Assembly (NCBI GenBank): GCA_022749755.1
Contig: CM040450.1
Span: 6,624,913 to 6,688,912, forward strand
Source: Azadirachta indica
Lineage: Eukaryota > Streptophyta > Magnoliopsida > Sapindales > Meliaceae
Length of the DNA: 64,000 bases
Reading direction: 5' to 3'
The position numbers and the translations under genes are program-made. Numbering within the stretch: position 1 is the first letter of the stretch; each line of letters begins with the position of its first letter. Shown here in pieces: positions 14,819 to 27,700 of this stretch. The notes beneath the pieces are model-generated. The model was given only the letters and a program-made list of their open reading frames with translations. It had not been told where the DNA came from and did no database searches.

Positions 14819-16339
14819 TCACATAATGGAACAAGCGTTGGGATTCTCGTCGCTGAACATCTGAGGCGCGTGCAAGTTAGGGTTGTAGTGGTGAGGGTCC
14901 ATGTACCCCTGGTTGATGTACGCCACTTGATGATGATTCTCCACGGGATAACTATTGCCGTGCGCGTGTCCATCGTACCAGTACATTGGAGCTGGCGGAT
15001 ACGGATATCCATAGTACTCCATCTTGTTCACCTCAACGTTAGCGCCACCAGAAGCTTCTTTCTCTTTCTTCTCTCCGCCCTTGTCGGCGGCTGGTGCAGG
15101 GGCAGCTTCTTTCTCCTTCTTGTCTCCGCCTCCGGCTTCTTTGTTCTCTTTCTTCTCGCCTTCGTCCTTCTTGGGCGGGACCACCTCAACATTTCGTTTC
15201 AGCTTCTCTTTCAAATAAGGTACCAGCTCCTTCACATCCATCGTCCCCTTCACCGTCACTAGATCTTTACCACCGTCTATCGTCACATTATCAACACCTG
15301 GTGGTAAAGCCACGTCAGATCATTGTCAGTTGATTATTTTACTACTTTGCAACCGCAGAGGTATTAATTTAATCTAATTCAAACTATACTTTATTATTAT
15401 TACTAATTAATCTCACCTTTGACCTTCTTAATTATCTTTCTGATTTTGCTAATGCAGCCTTCACAGTGTAACCTGATCTTCAAAACGACTGTGCTCTGTA
15501 ACCACAACAAAATTAAACATAATTAATTAAATTAATCCAAATTAGTTAATATCCATTAGTTGAAGTAATTGGTTATACTTAATTTGAAAATGAAATTTAA
15601 CCGAACAAGTTTTATCTCGGAATCAACTATCCGTTGATGAAAAAGTCAAAATTTCGAATACAAAAAACCAGAATTAATTAGAAATTAATGTTCAAAATGC
15701 GTCCACTTGTCACGTGGCACAAAACCGCACGGAAGTCGGAATCATTACCTCCTTAGGTGGTTTCTTATCATCGGCTTTCTTCTCTTCCGGTTTCTTCTCC
15801 GGTTTCTCCTCCGGTTTTTTCTCGCCGCCACCGGCACCTGCGTCTTTCTTAGGTTGAGGAGAGACGAGTTCCACTTTCTTCTTCGTCTTCTCTTCCAATC
15901 TCTCCTTCATTTTCACAGGGTCAACTTTTCCGGTCACCGTGACCTTATTCGCTCCGCAGTCAGTCTTCACATTCTCAACGCCTAATCAATTTACAAATAA
16001 AATCTCATCATCTACAACATTATACGCCAATATCTTATCTAACATTGGCTAATTTCGCGTTGATTATTACCTTCGTAATTTTTCATAGCACGCTTGACTT
16101 TCTTAGCACAGCCTTCACAATGCAAGTCAAGCTTCAAAACGACAGTGACCGGTCCGTCGTCTTTCTTGGCACCGGCATCAGCCGCGGCCTTCTTCTCGCC
16201 CTCATTCTTAGCTCCCTCTTTTTGCTGAAACACATCCAAACGCGTCAGGTTAAATTTAAATTAAATTAACAGCGAGAGATAACCATAATAAACAAAAAGG
16301 AGATTAAATAGATTAGATTAACGAACTCACCTCACCCAT
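14819..16339 (-). CDS. Heavy metal-associated isoprenylated plant protein, two HMA domains
   Basis: Five exons read on the minus strand: 16339-16331, 16224-16071, 15981-15749, 15495-15417 and 15297-14819. All introns are GT..AG, the phases join without a shift, and the product is 317 residues. The first coding exon is only nine bases (Met-Gly-Glu), a start seen in HIPP relatives. HMA domain 1 covers about residues 29-95 with the metal-binding CEGC at 39-42. HMA domain 2 covers about 133-198 with CEGC at 143-146. The domains are joined by a Lys/Glu/Pro-rich linker (97-132), and a Lys/Glu-rich then Tyr/Pro/His-rich tail follows. The protein ends CSIM (314-317), a CaaX box for farnesylation, so membrane attachment is expected. 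HIPPs bind soft metal ions and act in metal homeostasis and stress responses. The closest Arabidopsis group is probably HIPP05/06, but that is from memory of the layout. Both CxxC motifs and the CaaX box are intact. Confidence 0.93.
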
Positions 16340-16448
16340 AATAGCAAATCTCCTTTACTTCGAATATTCTTTTGTATTGTATTCTCTTTAAGGGGGGATC
16401 GTTGATTCCTGGAATTGTTTTTGAAGCAAGGGAAAGGAGGCAAAGGGG

Positions 16449-16460
16449 GATATATATAGG
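16449..16460 (-). promoter_or_regulatory. TATA box of the HIPP gene
   Basis: On the minus strand the sequence reads CCTATATATATCC, about 110 bp upstream of the HIPP start codon at 16339. The spacing fits a short 5' leader. No other TATA-like string lies between it and the ATG. Confidence 0.6.
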
Positions 16461-16564
16461 GAAGGATGTCGGCTTATCTTTATGCGAATGGGTATGTAAT
16501 GGGTATGTATGTGTACGAATGCACCTCATAATCAAGATGGATGGTCGTGATAAATGTTTTATGA

Positions 16565-16572
16565 TGACGTCA
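16565..16572. promoter_or_regulatory. Palindromic bZIP site TGACGTCA upstream of HIPP
   Basis: A perfect TGACGTCA palindrome about 225 bp upstream of the HIPP ATG and about 105 bp upstream of its TATA box. This is the core bound by TGA-class and related bZIP factors, which mediate defence and xenobiotic responses. Function is inferred from the motif and its position only. Confidence 0.45.
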
Positions 16573-16642
16573 GCATGTGTTGGCAGCCGCTTGATTGGAC
16601 TAATGGTAGTAATACGGCAGCTGTGACCATTCTCACCCGGAT

Positions 16643-16653
16643 TTGACTTGACT
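16643..16653 (+). promoter_or_regulatory. Overlapping W-box cores upstream of HIPP
   Basis: TTGACTTGACT gives two TTGAC cores with a 5-bp period. WRKY factors bind TTGAC[CT] and prefer clustered sites. It lies about 300 bp upstream of the HIPP start. HIPP genes are often stress responsive, so the site is plausible, but short motifs like this also occur by chance. Confidence 0.3.
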
Positions 16654-16660
16654 GTGACCA

Positions 16661-19600
16661 GTCGACCGCGATTACCACCATACCCTCTAGAAAATTCTAC
16701 TTATAACCACCACATCAGGGTAGTCTTGTAATTTGGTCACCCAGTGTCCGTTGGAGGCTGGTAAATCTAACGCAGGTTGTTTGCCCTGGGAAATTGCGAA
16801 TTTCCTGATGGTGGCTAGTTTCTTTGTGGGATAAAAACATAAGAGTCCCTATGATTTTATATTTTTACAAAAAATGGAATAATTTATTTATTTATATCAA
16901 ATAGGTCCTTAATCCTATTAAAATAACCGAAATGCCTATAGAGTTACGGTGGTCAAATTCAGCAATACGAGGCTATTTTGTTATTTGAACTGGGTCAAAA
17001 GACCCTTTTTTGTTTCTTAATTTTATGTTTTCGTTTAATTGCTTGTTAATCTTTTCTTCTTGTTGCTTAATACGTAGAAAAAATTCTTTAAGTCGCCATA
17101 CGAAGGAATATTTCCACGCATGCTCTTAAATTAATATTATAATTTGCTGCTGATTTGTCATTATACGTATACTAATTATTATCACACCAAAAAATCCCAA
17201 ATGCTAAAGCCAAACAAAATGTTCTAACTTTTATTCCCACCAAGTAATACAAAATAAATAAATAAATAAATCTTGAATTTGACGATTTTTTTAACCTTCT
17301 ATTCGTCTATTTAGAAGGTAAAAATAGACAAATTCAATATTTTGTATTATATCAATTAAATCAGTATCATGTCGAGTTGTATTCATTTTATACTGTATCA
17401 ATTTAATATACGAATTAAATACGATACAAAATATATAAACTCAAATAAATATTACATATAGACTGTTTGTATTATCAGAATATTTTTATACGTATTTCGA
17501 TGTTGGCTATGAAAAGAATATTTTTGAATTAAATTAAGATTTTAGGGTAATGTAAATGTAGCCCGCGATGTCGGATAAGGTAGTCTTTGTCATATTAAGA
17601 GGCTAAGGTGTACCACTATGACCATGACCACCGTTTGGATATGCATGTGATATGAATCCAAACACAATTTGATTTGATTTAACCAATATCTTCTTCATTC
17701 CCTGCCTAGGATTAGGATTATGCGGCCCAAAATAATTTATACATCAAATCACCTTTTCATTCTTCTGGGCATTATATTAAAAATTTATTAGAATTCAAAA
17801 GTTTTAATCACATCTAATATGATTTGCATCCAAAATCGTATAATTTAATCTACCTTCAATTTTCTAATTACGAAAAATTGAACTCTTGTCCTTCAAGAAT
17901 ATGAACTACCCTGTTAAAGGGTGATTAATTATTTTTTGAATTAATTTATCAATATTGTAACTTATCCAACGTGATAATACAATCATTGTACCTAAGAACG
18001 GGTTGTATGGTATATATATTAGTCACATTGTATTTTTGTCCGTTATATTAAGTTACATAATAATTATGCATAAAGTATATTGAACTAAAGTGAAAGTGAA
18101 ATTATTTTGTTTTTAATCATGGAGATATTTGATGCCCCTTTATTGTTTCATATTAAGATTAATCATAAAGCAACACTTAATAACGTCATAATTGAAAATG
18201 AAAGTTAAACAGAGAAGACAAAAAGAGAGAGAGTTCAATTTACTTTTAGGCATCGAAGTTCGGATTGATTTATAGTTAGATTTTGCCAGATACCTAACTA
18301 GATATTGAAATAAAAAAAAAAAAAAACATATTAAATCATACCAAATTACCTAGTGTGATTTTATGTTGAATGTTAGTGTAAAATTAATTCTGAGACTCGA
18401 AAATTATATTAGATAGTCAAATCCCATGTTCACATTTTGCCTTAAAAATTATATCCCAATCAAATTAAATAAATTATTTAATCAATTTTTATTTTTAAAA
18501 ATAAACACTTGATCGTTAAATTACTAGTAATTAGGTTAGATCTCGTTCAAATCAAACACAAACTTTTACAAGTGGTGCCAAGCTTACAAATTTTTTTTTT
18601 TTAAATTAAAAAAATTTTAAAAAAAAAATTAAAAATTTTAATCATAAAATATCCTACCTTCCCTTTTAATTGTTATTTGAATTTAGAATGATATAAAAAT
18701 ATCATATATGTCTCAAATCAGCTGAATTATACCTTAAGGACACCAAAACCGACAATTAGATTGACTCTACAAATTTGATGAGTGATTGTGTAATATTATA
18801 AAAATTAGTCAATTTAAAATTTAAACTAAAAGAATTTTAGAAAATAATACTAAATATTAAGGGAGGGCGTGTAATCGCACTCGCAAAAAGCGTGGTAGTC
18901 GCGTATCAGACCATCTCACTGATACCCGTTCCGTGCGATCGTTCTCATACGTAATAATATTTTTCAATCCAAAAATTGAATCTTATGGGTGCAGTTAATT
19001 TATTGTATGATTACAAAATCAATGACGTTAAAAGCCAATTGGGAGAAAATAAAAGCTCGAAAGTTGACAAACCCACGCCCACTATTGAATTGGAATTTAA
19101 TATTTGAATTGATAGGTGAGAGTTACGGGGCTAAATTGAGATCGAGATTGGGGTGGTATTGATAATGTTTGTGTATATATGTTTGGTTCAAACAATATTT
19201 CTAATTTTCTTAGACAACAAAAATCAACAATTTTGTCAAAATAAATGCCATGTTGTTAGTTAGATGGATAAGATATGTTGTGAAATTCTTAAACACATGC
19301 CTACATTGTTGTTGAATATCATTTTCATTTCCATTTTTTATTTATTTTGTTTATTTCTCGTTAATTTTTTCTATTTTAGTTTCTATTAAATGGGCCTACA
19401 AATGCTGTGATATATCTGTCATTCATAAGACCTTTTCTGATTTTAAATGTTTTATAATTTAATTTCAATAATTTTTTCATATAATTTTTTTTATTAGTAT
19501 TAATTGATTCAATTAATAAAATCTCTAGAGCGTTCCAGAATAATGAAAGTCAAATATATTTATATCAAGTGTTATTTTTTTAAACAGTAACAAAATCTTG

Positions 19601-21190
19601 TTATGATAGAAGTATTTTGTACTTGAAATTGAAGCCTATATAACTAAAATTGACAACATTGGCATCGAATGAAATGTAAAAAATGACGTATGACTTATAA
19701 ATATTAGGATTTAGATATATCATAGTCGTGATTAATACTAGATGCATAGTAATTGTGACATAAATCTTAATAGTATACATTTTGAGCAAAACAATGAGTA
19801 CATGCCCTTGTCCTAATACTAATCACTCTTGTTTGGAATTTACACAAATGTCTATGTAACTGGGTACATGCATTGACCATATGTATCATGCGTGCATTTT
19901 GCAGACGTTGGTCAAAAAGTAATAAACAAAAAATGAATTGCATTTTTCATGGGGCCACATGCTATCATGGGGGATTCACTTAAAACTTACTTTAAAACAT
20001 TTTGTATCGCGTTGTTTTTTTTCACGTGGACAAGACCCACGTTCACCAACCACCATCAGGCAATTGCAAATCCAGAACCTTCCTTGCAACTTCTTCGCAT
20101 TCCACAAACCTTCCTACTTAAACTTCCATATCTTGCTTTTGAGTTTATGCATTGGGTCTAGTGCATACAATATTTAATTTCATTCTACATTACTTAAAAG
20201 CCTATGAGGCTACCCTATTGCCCTATTCTTTAGTACTTTTTTAAATTACTAATAGTACAAATATAACATTATTATTTGAAAGTTACATGTTTGCTTGGAG
20301 TTTACGTAATTACCTCTATGACATAATATGTTTTTTTCACAATTCGTGAGATATTTATTAAGAGTTTTTCGCTGACAATTATGTGGGAAAATTTTGGTGC
20401 AAGATTTAGGACTTGAACTTGTGCCCTTCATTTGGAGGGCATAAGTTTTGACCACCCAGTCATGGACTTGATATGAGAGATAATTATTTATTTGTTTACT
20501 AAGTTTTAAGGTCCACTTGAAATAAAAAAAAAGGATCAATTTTAAGTTTATTAAGATAAGTTGGGAATACTTTTTAAGAAATTAATCGTTTGATTGATTA
20601 TAAATATTTAGTCTGTGATAAATGGTATTACACTAAGCTTAGGTTTTCATTTATGTTTACGTTTTGAATTTTGTGTTATACACTCTAATAAAAAATTGTT
20701 GTATTGAATGTGGAACTTTTATAATTGCGGGGATGAAAAATGCGAATTAGATAAATTTATGATTAATAGACTTGATGTGACAGTGACATCGCGTAATTAG
20801 ATAAATAAGAATATCCCATTTCATATTGAATAAAGAATAGGTTGATTTTGATTTATAATAGTGAGAAAGTAACAATTCCTCAAAGATTAATCTTTTAAAT
20901 TGATGACAAACACTTGTGACAAAAATTATCTATAACTGCAAGGTAGGATCATCTTTAAGCAGGAGCCCTGCTCAGTTCAATTTTCTTGCAAATATTATGG
21001 CTAGATTTCTACTAGCACAACATACAAACCGGCTCTATATTCTAATCTTAGATACTCGAAAGAAACTCCTGCCCTCAATTGTTCTACACTGAAGTAGGAA
21101 GCTTCGATTAGCGAAGCCCTTCAAGTAGTTCCAGCCTTTAAAAGAAAGAAACGTGGTTGTACTAAGACAAAACTAGAGATAACTTTACAT
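16661..21190. other. Intergenic spacer between HIPP and HisRS, no gene recognised
   Basis: AT-rich DNA between two divergently oriented genes. Open frames at 19601-19789, 19938-20177 and 20249-20539 show no domain. The one clear oddity is the GC-rich nested inverted repeat at 18874-18939, listed separately. Confidence 0.6.
18874..18939. repeat. Nested inverted repeat in a GC-rich island
   Basis: An outer pair ATCGCAC (18874-18880) / GTGCGAT (18933-18939) encloses an inner pair GTATCAG (18903-18909) / CTGATAC (18919-18925) with a nine-base loop. Surrounding DNA is very AT-rich, while this stretch holds several CG dinucleotides. It does not match tRNA, 5S rRNA or a microRNA precursor that I know. 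Confidence 0.6.
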
Positions 21191-21191
21191 C

Positions 21192-21253
21192 TGGGCCTTA
21201 TCGATCAGCCAATGTTCTCAAGCCCATTTAAGTTTCCTAAAATGAAAGGCCCA
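21192..21253. promoter_or_regulatory. Site II elements upstream of organellar HisRS
   Basis: Three TGGGCY motifs lie 110-170 bp upstream of the HisRS ATG: TGGGCC at 21192-21197, AGCCCA (TGGGCT reversed) at 21221-21226 and GGCCCA (TGGGCC reversed) at 21248-21253. Site II elements bind TCP factors and are typical of plant genes for translation and for organelle proteins. An AAACCCTA telo-box lies just inside exon 1 near 21462. The combination fits the gene's role. Confidence 0.55.
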
Positions 21254-21360
21254 ATCAAGCACTATGTTCTGCTTCCTCCCGCGCTGCTCGCAGAGAAACA
21301 CCAGCACTAGCTCAAGTGTGCATGAGGTCTTTTCCCCATTCAGTCTTTTTCTCGAACAAA

Positions 21361-24300
21361 ATGCCTGCAATCCACTCCTCGCTCAATTTTTACCTCAAGC
21401 CTCTATTCTTGTCCCACTCCTCTCTCTCCCTTCGGGAATTCACTGTTCCCAAACAGTTACTAAACCCTAGAAATCTCTGTGCTCTAGCCTCCGCGGATAG
21501 CAACAATGGCGGAAGGTCAGGCGCGCTATCTCCGTCGCCGGTCTTGGAGGAGGTTCAGAAAATCGACGTAAATCCTCCTAAGGGGACCCGGGACTTCCCG
21601 CCCGAGGAGATGCGACTTCGGAACTGGCTCTTTAACAACTTCCGTGAGGTTAGGATTCTGTTTCTGTGTTAAACAAGTACGTGTGTCCTGAATGCATTTC
21701 TGTCGTGAATAAAATGATATATTTTTTTCAGGTTTCGCGCCTGTTTGGATTTGAGGAAGTTGATTTCCCGGTATTAGAGTCGGAGGCACTATTTATTAGA
21801 AAGGCGGGAGAGGAAATTCGAGACCAGGTTATTTTGTCATTGTTATTGTTGTTGTTTTTGCTAGTTCATTTTTCCAGATAAAGCTTCATTTTTGGTAGTT
21901 TTTCAATCTATATAAAACAGAAAAAAAGGCTTTAATGACGTTTGCTTTGGTATGTAAATCCTTCTAATATCTTAAAACCTTGATAGTAATGAGTGAAATT
22001 GAAACTTAAAAATGCCTGTAACTACTTTGATGTTTGAACATGATAGCATTATTTCTTGTTATCATTGCAGTTATATTGTTTTGAAGATAGGGGAAATCGT
22101 CGTGTTGCATTGAGGCCTGAACTCACTCCTTCTTTGGCCAGGCTGGTGATACAGAAAGGGTACTGTTGTATTTTGGTGTTCATGCTTTCAACAATGCTTG
22201 ATGTTTTTATTTTTGTATTTTCATATATCATTTGTCCTCAATCTGCCAAAAGGTTTAGGATTTCAACTAGTTATTTACATATGATTTTTGTATCCAGGTA
22301 CGGATGCCAGAATTTGATCACCATGTTTTTTTTGGTCCAGAAAATCTGTTTCACTCCCATTGAAATGGTTTGCAGTAGGACAGTGCTGGCGATATGAGAG
22401 AATGACAAGGGGCCGGCGTCGTGAGCACTACCAGTGGAATATGGATATTATTGGTGTACCTGAAGTGATGGTATGTGCTGTGAAGTGCCAACTTGACATG
22501 GTTTCTGAAGTATTGAGCTTTTCTGGTTATTTTCAATGACCCATGTGGGCATAACCTTTCTGTGCTCTCTATATATACTTGTGGAAGACTGGAAGTTATA
22601 TCCTGCTTACTATAGCATATTTGTTACAACATTCTTAGGGGCATGACCTTTATCTGCTCTCTATAAATAATTGTTGAATTATACTCTTCATGTTTGTTCC
22701 TTTTTTTTGAAACTTATCATTTTGCTCTTTGTTATATAGGCTGAAGCAGAACTTATTTCTTCTATTATTACTTTCTTCAAGCGAATTGGAATTACTTCAT
22801 CGGACGTTGGACTTAAGGTTTCTAGCCGAAAGGTGCATTTTTTTTCCCTTCAGCACGGTTTTACTCCTTTAGTAATCTTGTTTATCTAGCCTCAATCTTC
22901 TCCAAGTTCTTCCTTTGCGATGCTTTCTGTTGTATGTCTTTGATTGCAGTTTGTACTATGTTAATATAATACAGTGATTTGCTTTACTAATGTAATACAG
23001 TGGTTTGCTTTACTAAGTGCTGTGGCCTACAAATGTTCCGAATTAAATTAAGTTCCCAACTTGTGCTGTCAAGATTCAGGAGATTTATGTCCTTGGCCAA
23101 TGTTAGGTTTAGAAATTGTAGCGTAATATGATATCAACAAGATTTCATGTATCAATTTCTCTGATGGTGAGTTTGCATGTTAGTTAGAAACATCCTTTTA
23201 GCTGACTTAGCCTGAGTTATTACTCTGTACACAGCGTAGGTAGGCATTGTTGTAGTAGGGCAATCTCTTTCACCACAAATTTCCTGTTGGAAACTTGTTA
23301 TAACTTGGACTTGATGTAGAATGAGCTAGGCTAGTATTGGTGTTGTTTTTATTTTTCTTGTTTGGATGTAGGTCTGATTTTCCTTGATCATATTGGGTTG
23401 CGATTTTAATTTTCTATTGGAAGAAGATCTATTTTCTCTTTCTTTTTGGGTTTATGGCGACTATACATAGGGCCTTATTTTGAGTTTTAAGAATTAGACT
23501 TCGAAGATTATTGAATAAAGTTTTAATGTGTTCTCCCTATTTCTTCAGTTGGTTCTCTCCTTTCTTCAGAATTTTCTCCCGTTTCTGTTCTTCTATTTTC
23601 TGCTGTATCAGCACCACTTCAAGACTGTGTGTTTACTTTAATGAGGTTAAGATTATGGCTTTTAGACAATGTAACCATGTTTTACATTGCTCTTCTCTCA
23701 CTATGGTTAAGTTAAGGTAGTCAGCTGGATATTGCTGAACCTGGAAGTGCATTTGTTTGGTACTTTGGATTTTATTAGGAGGCACATTTCCATATGTTAT
23801 TATGTGACTGTTTTGCACTGTAATTAGAGCAATAATACTCATCATCAAATAGCCTTTAAATTAGGATTTTTGTAGTCTCAACTTTTTTAGATATATGCAT
23901 CAATCAACTCCATATGTTTTTATGTCTTGGTCATTTTCTCTCTCTTTACAGGTTTTGCAAGAAGTTTTGAGATGCTATTCTATACCTGAACACTTGTTTG
24001 GCAAGATTTGCATCATTATTGATAAGGTTAGTTGCTTAAGGTTTCCTTTTTTGGAATCATGGCGTGTGACTGTATCAGGTTTCCTGTTTTCATCATGGCT
24101 TCTGTGCTGTCATAATTTATTATTGCACACAGCACTGAATTGTTCTTGCATTAGTTTGATAGACCACCAGTGTGTTCATTGTACATAATGATACATATAT
24201 TCTGTAAATGTTAAAATTCATTCTGATTTATTATCATTATTTTCAAAATTTTTGAGTGGTGGTGGTGCTATTGAGACAGATTGAGAAGCTTCCACTCGAT

Positions 24301-27300
24301 GTGATCAAGAATGATTTAAAGTCTGCTGGGATGTCGGAAGAGGCTACTGAGGAGCTACTGCGAGTCCTTTCCATAAAGTCTTTAATGGAGTTGGAAGGTT
24401 AGTATTAATAATCTTTTGTTTGAAAACTTATATATTGTTCTATTTACACTGGAAATCTGTTCTATTACTTTTTTCTGAAAGTGAATGGTGTAAAGTTAAA
24501 AGTTAATTCAGTTTTTTTTAAACTATTTTAATAAAATTTTCAACAGAAACAGAAAAGATTTATTAATAATCATGAATGAGGTGGAACAGGTGTCTGTGCA
24601 AAACCTCAATAACTGCCTGATATCTGTGCAACTGTCCAAAATTTTTTTGAAGCTTTTATATTTGTCTGTGGTTAGACCAACCAATTGGTGTTAGTTTAAA
24701 TAATTTTCCGACTTGTTGTTTCGGCATGTATTCTGTTTTGGAGCAGTCAGCCTGTGCCATTGCCTTACATGTTTCCCTGTATGTCAAAAGCTAATATGCT
24801 TAAAGGTATTTACCCAAAGCCTAAATGTTATGGCCTTAGATTGGGTAGAGTGGGAAGGAAAAGAGAATTTTGTTATCCAGTGTAACCTTTTTATGCATTT
24901 TCAACCTTGTAAATTTCAGATGGTCATTTAAGGTCCTAAATTGCTTCCATTCATTCTGGTAAGAGCACAATATTTACATGCATCTGAAATGAATCCCTAT
25001 TCGGGTGTGACTCATGGCAAGTCGTTATATGTTTCTATGTGGTTACTAGGACCTTTTTTTTCTTGGAAGATTTTCTTTTTGAGACTGGAATGGCTGCTTA
25101 AATAACTTTAAAAAGTTTGGTCATTCTAATTGTTGTCAAGTATTGGAAGTTATAAGATGGTATCCATGAGCAATACTGAAGAATTTATGATGTGTAATGG
25201 AGACCGGAAAATAAGAATCACTGTGAGGTGTCTGCTGAAGATGAATAATGCAACTCATCAAAAAATTATTCCAAAAATTCATCAGAGATGAGTGGTCTGT
25301 GTGGCATTTATTAAGTGGTTTTTTTTTCACAATTTTCAAAGTAATTTATTGTGTTATTTCATAATCCAAATGATGAATGCCATCTTTTTTGGGATAACTT
25401 TTGCAATGAGTGGCATCGTTGGTTGAAGAAGTTGAGTAATTTTCAGTTCTTGTGAATTTTTGGTTTCGTATTAAAAAATAATTCACTTGTTCTTGAGTTC
25501 ATAGAAATCTTCTGTTGATACTTATTAGATGCTTGAGATTTAGCATAAAGAATAATGATGTACTTCTAGTTCTAATTTTGAGTGCCCATCTATGTGAATC
25601 CAGAAATACTTGGGGGTGCAGGGGAAGCAGTTGCTGATTTGAAACTACTATTTTCACTTGCGGAAAAGTTTGGTTTTTCTGATTGGATTCAGTTTGATGC
25701 ATCTGTTGTTCGTGGGCTTGCCTACTACACTGGTATTGTATTCGAGGTTAGATTTGTGATATGGTTTTTCTTCTTTAAATCTAATGTGGACACTTTTGAA
25801 AAGTTGAAGTTACACACATCACTCATGTCCAAGGACATCATTGCATGACTCATATAGTAAGTCCTAGATTTCGAAAATATGTTTTCCTGGATGGGTTATT
25901 GCAAGGCTACTTTTCCACTGACGTAATTCTCTACTAGAAGGCAATCACATGACATTGCTGAAAAATGGTTAATTATCAGCCAAAAGAGGCTATGCAGTTT
26001 TGTTATAGGACTTCAGTTTTTCTTCTTCACCTATCAATGTTCTTTTGTTGATGGAAATTAAAATGATCTTAACTCTCTCATATGACTTAAAAATCCTTAT
26101 GACAGTGTTTTGATAGGGATGGAAAGTTGAGAGCCATATGTGGGGGTGGACGGTATGATCGGTTACTATCCACTTTTGGCGGTGATGACATTCCAGCATG
26201 TGGCTTTGGATTTGGTGATGCTGTCGTTGTAGAAGTAGGTGAATTTTTCTACATGTGATCACCATTTTATCCAATTATATTGAAATGAATGACCAATGAA
26301 GTACCTTGTCTTTTATGAATAGTTCATTTGGATGTGAGTATCTCTAAGGGAGTTGAGAATTGAATGGTCATTATCAACCCTTGTTTAGATCCCATATAAT
26401 AATGGACAATAAAGTAAATTTAGGTATGAGAAATCTGTTAAAAATCATTATCCTTGTATCTTATATTACTTTAGGAGGGTATAATAGCAAACGTGTTATG
26501 AACTGTTCTCTTTCCTTTATTTACTGATCAAACATATAATATTGAATATGCTTTTTCATCTAGTACTCAGAAACAAATCACGGTCCTTTTTCCTTTTTCT
26601 TACTTCTGTTCATTTGAATTAGGACATTCCTCTTCATTTCTTTATGGCTAAAGTTAATATATAGTGAAACACTTTGTTGTTCCATATAGAGAGAAAACAT
26701 GGTGCACTCTCAAAAAAATGCCAATTAACTATGTTGGAATGATAGATTTGGAGTATCGGCAAATTCAATATGGACCCTACTTTTGTATATCATATTCGCA
26801 GCATGTAACTTTCTAATAGTCTCTGTTAACATATTGAGAGCCCTAACATTGTTATACACTGGAAAATTTGTGCCATGTCTTATCTCTTACTATTTTGTTC
26901 AGGGCTTTACTGAATAAAGTTGCTATTCGAATTTAGAGGCACTATTACATCTCTCGAAAGATCTTGTGTGCCAATTACTCGTTTTTAACCTGTATTTTTG
27001 TGCATACTGGTTAAAAGGATGTTTAGTTTTGTGATTTAATATTTAACTGAAGTGGTGTCCACAGATAGACTAATCTGAGCCTGTAGGTAGGCTCACTCTG
27101 TTGTGGAGAATTAATGTGTCCTATTATCTAGCTCAAAAAGCACTGTTCTTCAGGATCTTGATTGGATGAGTGGCATAAGCAATTTACTTGTTTGATGATG
27201 CCAACTTTGTCAATGCAAATTATGATATGAAAAGTTGTGTAATTTTAAATCTTAGGAAGAAGGTTCATGATTATCTTTTGTCTATTTATTTATTTTTGCA

Positions 27301-27700
27301 GTTGCTTAAGGAGAAGGGCCTTCTACCAGAACTCAACCTCCAGGCAGAGAATATTGTGTGCGCTTTGGATCAAAATCTTCAAGGAGCAGCTGCTATGGTT
27401 GCTACCATACTCAGAGGAAAAGGCCAGAGTGTTGATTTAGTCTTGGAAAACAAACCACTGAAATGGTAAAATCTCTTTTCCAAAATGCAAGATGTTTGTC
27501 AGTTTCATGATCAATCTTACAGATAATTTCTAACACTATTTTTCTACTTATTATCTTTTAGGGTCTTTAAGCGTGCCGCACGGATAAATGCTCAACGGCT
27601 GATATTGGTTGGGACTACCGAATGGCAAAAGGGTATGGTTGGTGTAAAAATCCTCTCTTCTGGTGAACAATATGAGATTAAACTTGACGAGCTAGAGTGA
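21361..27700 (+). CDS. Histidine--tRNA ligase, chloroplastic/mitochondrial
   Basis: Eleven exons: 21361-21648, 21732-21827, 22071-22159, 22341-22470, 22740-22832, 23952-24026, 24280-24397, 25604-25746, 26106-26234, 27302-27465 and 27562-27700. All are GT..AG and in phase, giving 487 residues, the usual size of plant organellar HisRS. The first ~70 residues are Ser/Leu/Arg/Pro-rich, as in a dual plastid/mitochondrial transit peptide. The class II core follows: KGTRDF (74-79), LRPELTPS (142-149), motif 2 [18 protein letters not shown] (174-191), the histidine-binding GLAYYTG (334-340) and motif 3 with GGGRYD (357-362). The anticodon-binding domain is about 388-487. The enzyme charges tRNA-His with histidine using ATP. 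An upstream in-frame ATG exists at 21316; 21361 was chosen because MPAI-type starts are usual for the family and it still leaves a full transit peptide. Nothing is broken. Confidence 0.96.
22962..23013 (+). repeat. 26-bp tandem duplication in HisRS intron 5
   Basis: Two adjacent 26-bp copies (22962-22987 and 22988-23013) share the core AATACAGTG.TTTGCTTTAC and differ at two positions. The duplication lies in the longest intron of the gene and does not touch a splice site. Confidence 0.85.

Noticed and set aside
14870..15333. Several plus-strand frames across the HIPP last exon
   Set aside because: Antisense shadows of the Lys/Glu-rich HIPP coding region, which explains their Ser/Phe/Leu-rich products.
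20400..20480. TTGAACTTGTGCCC..TTTGGAGGGC string resembling a tRNA T-arm on the reverse strand
   Set aside because: No acceptor stem, D-arm or anticodon arm could be placed around it.
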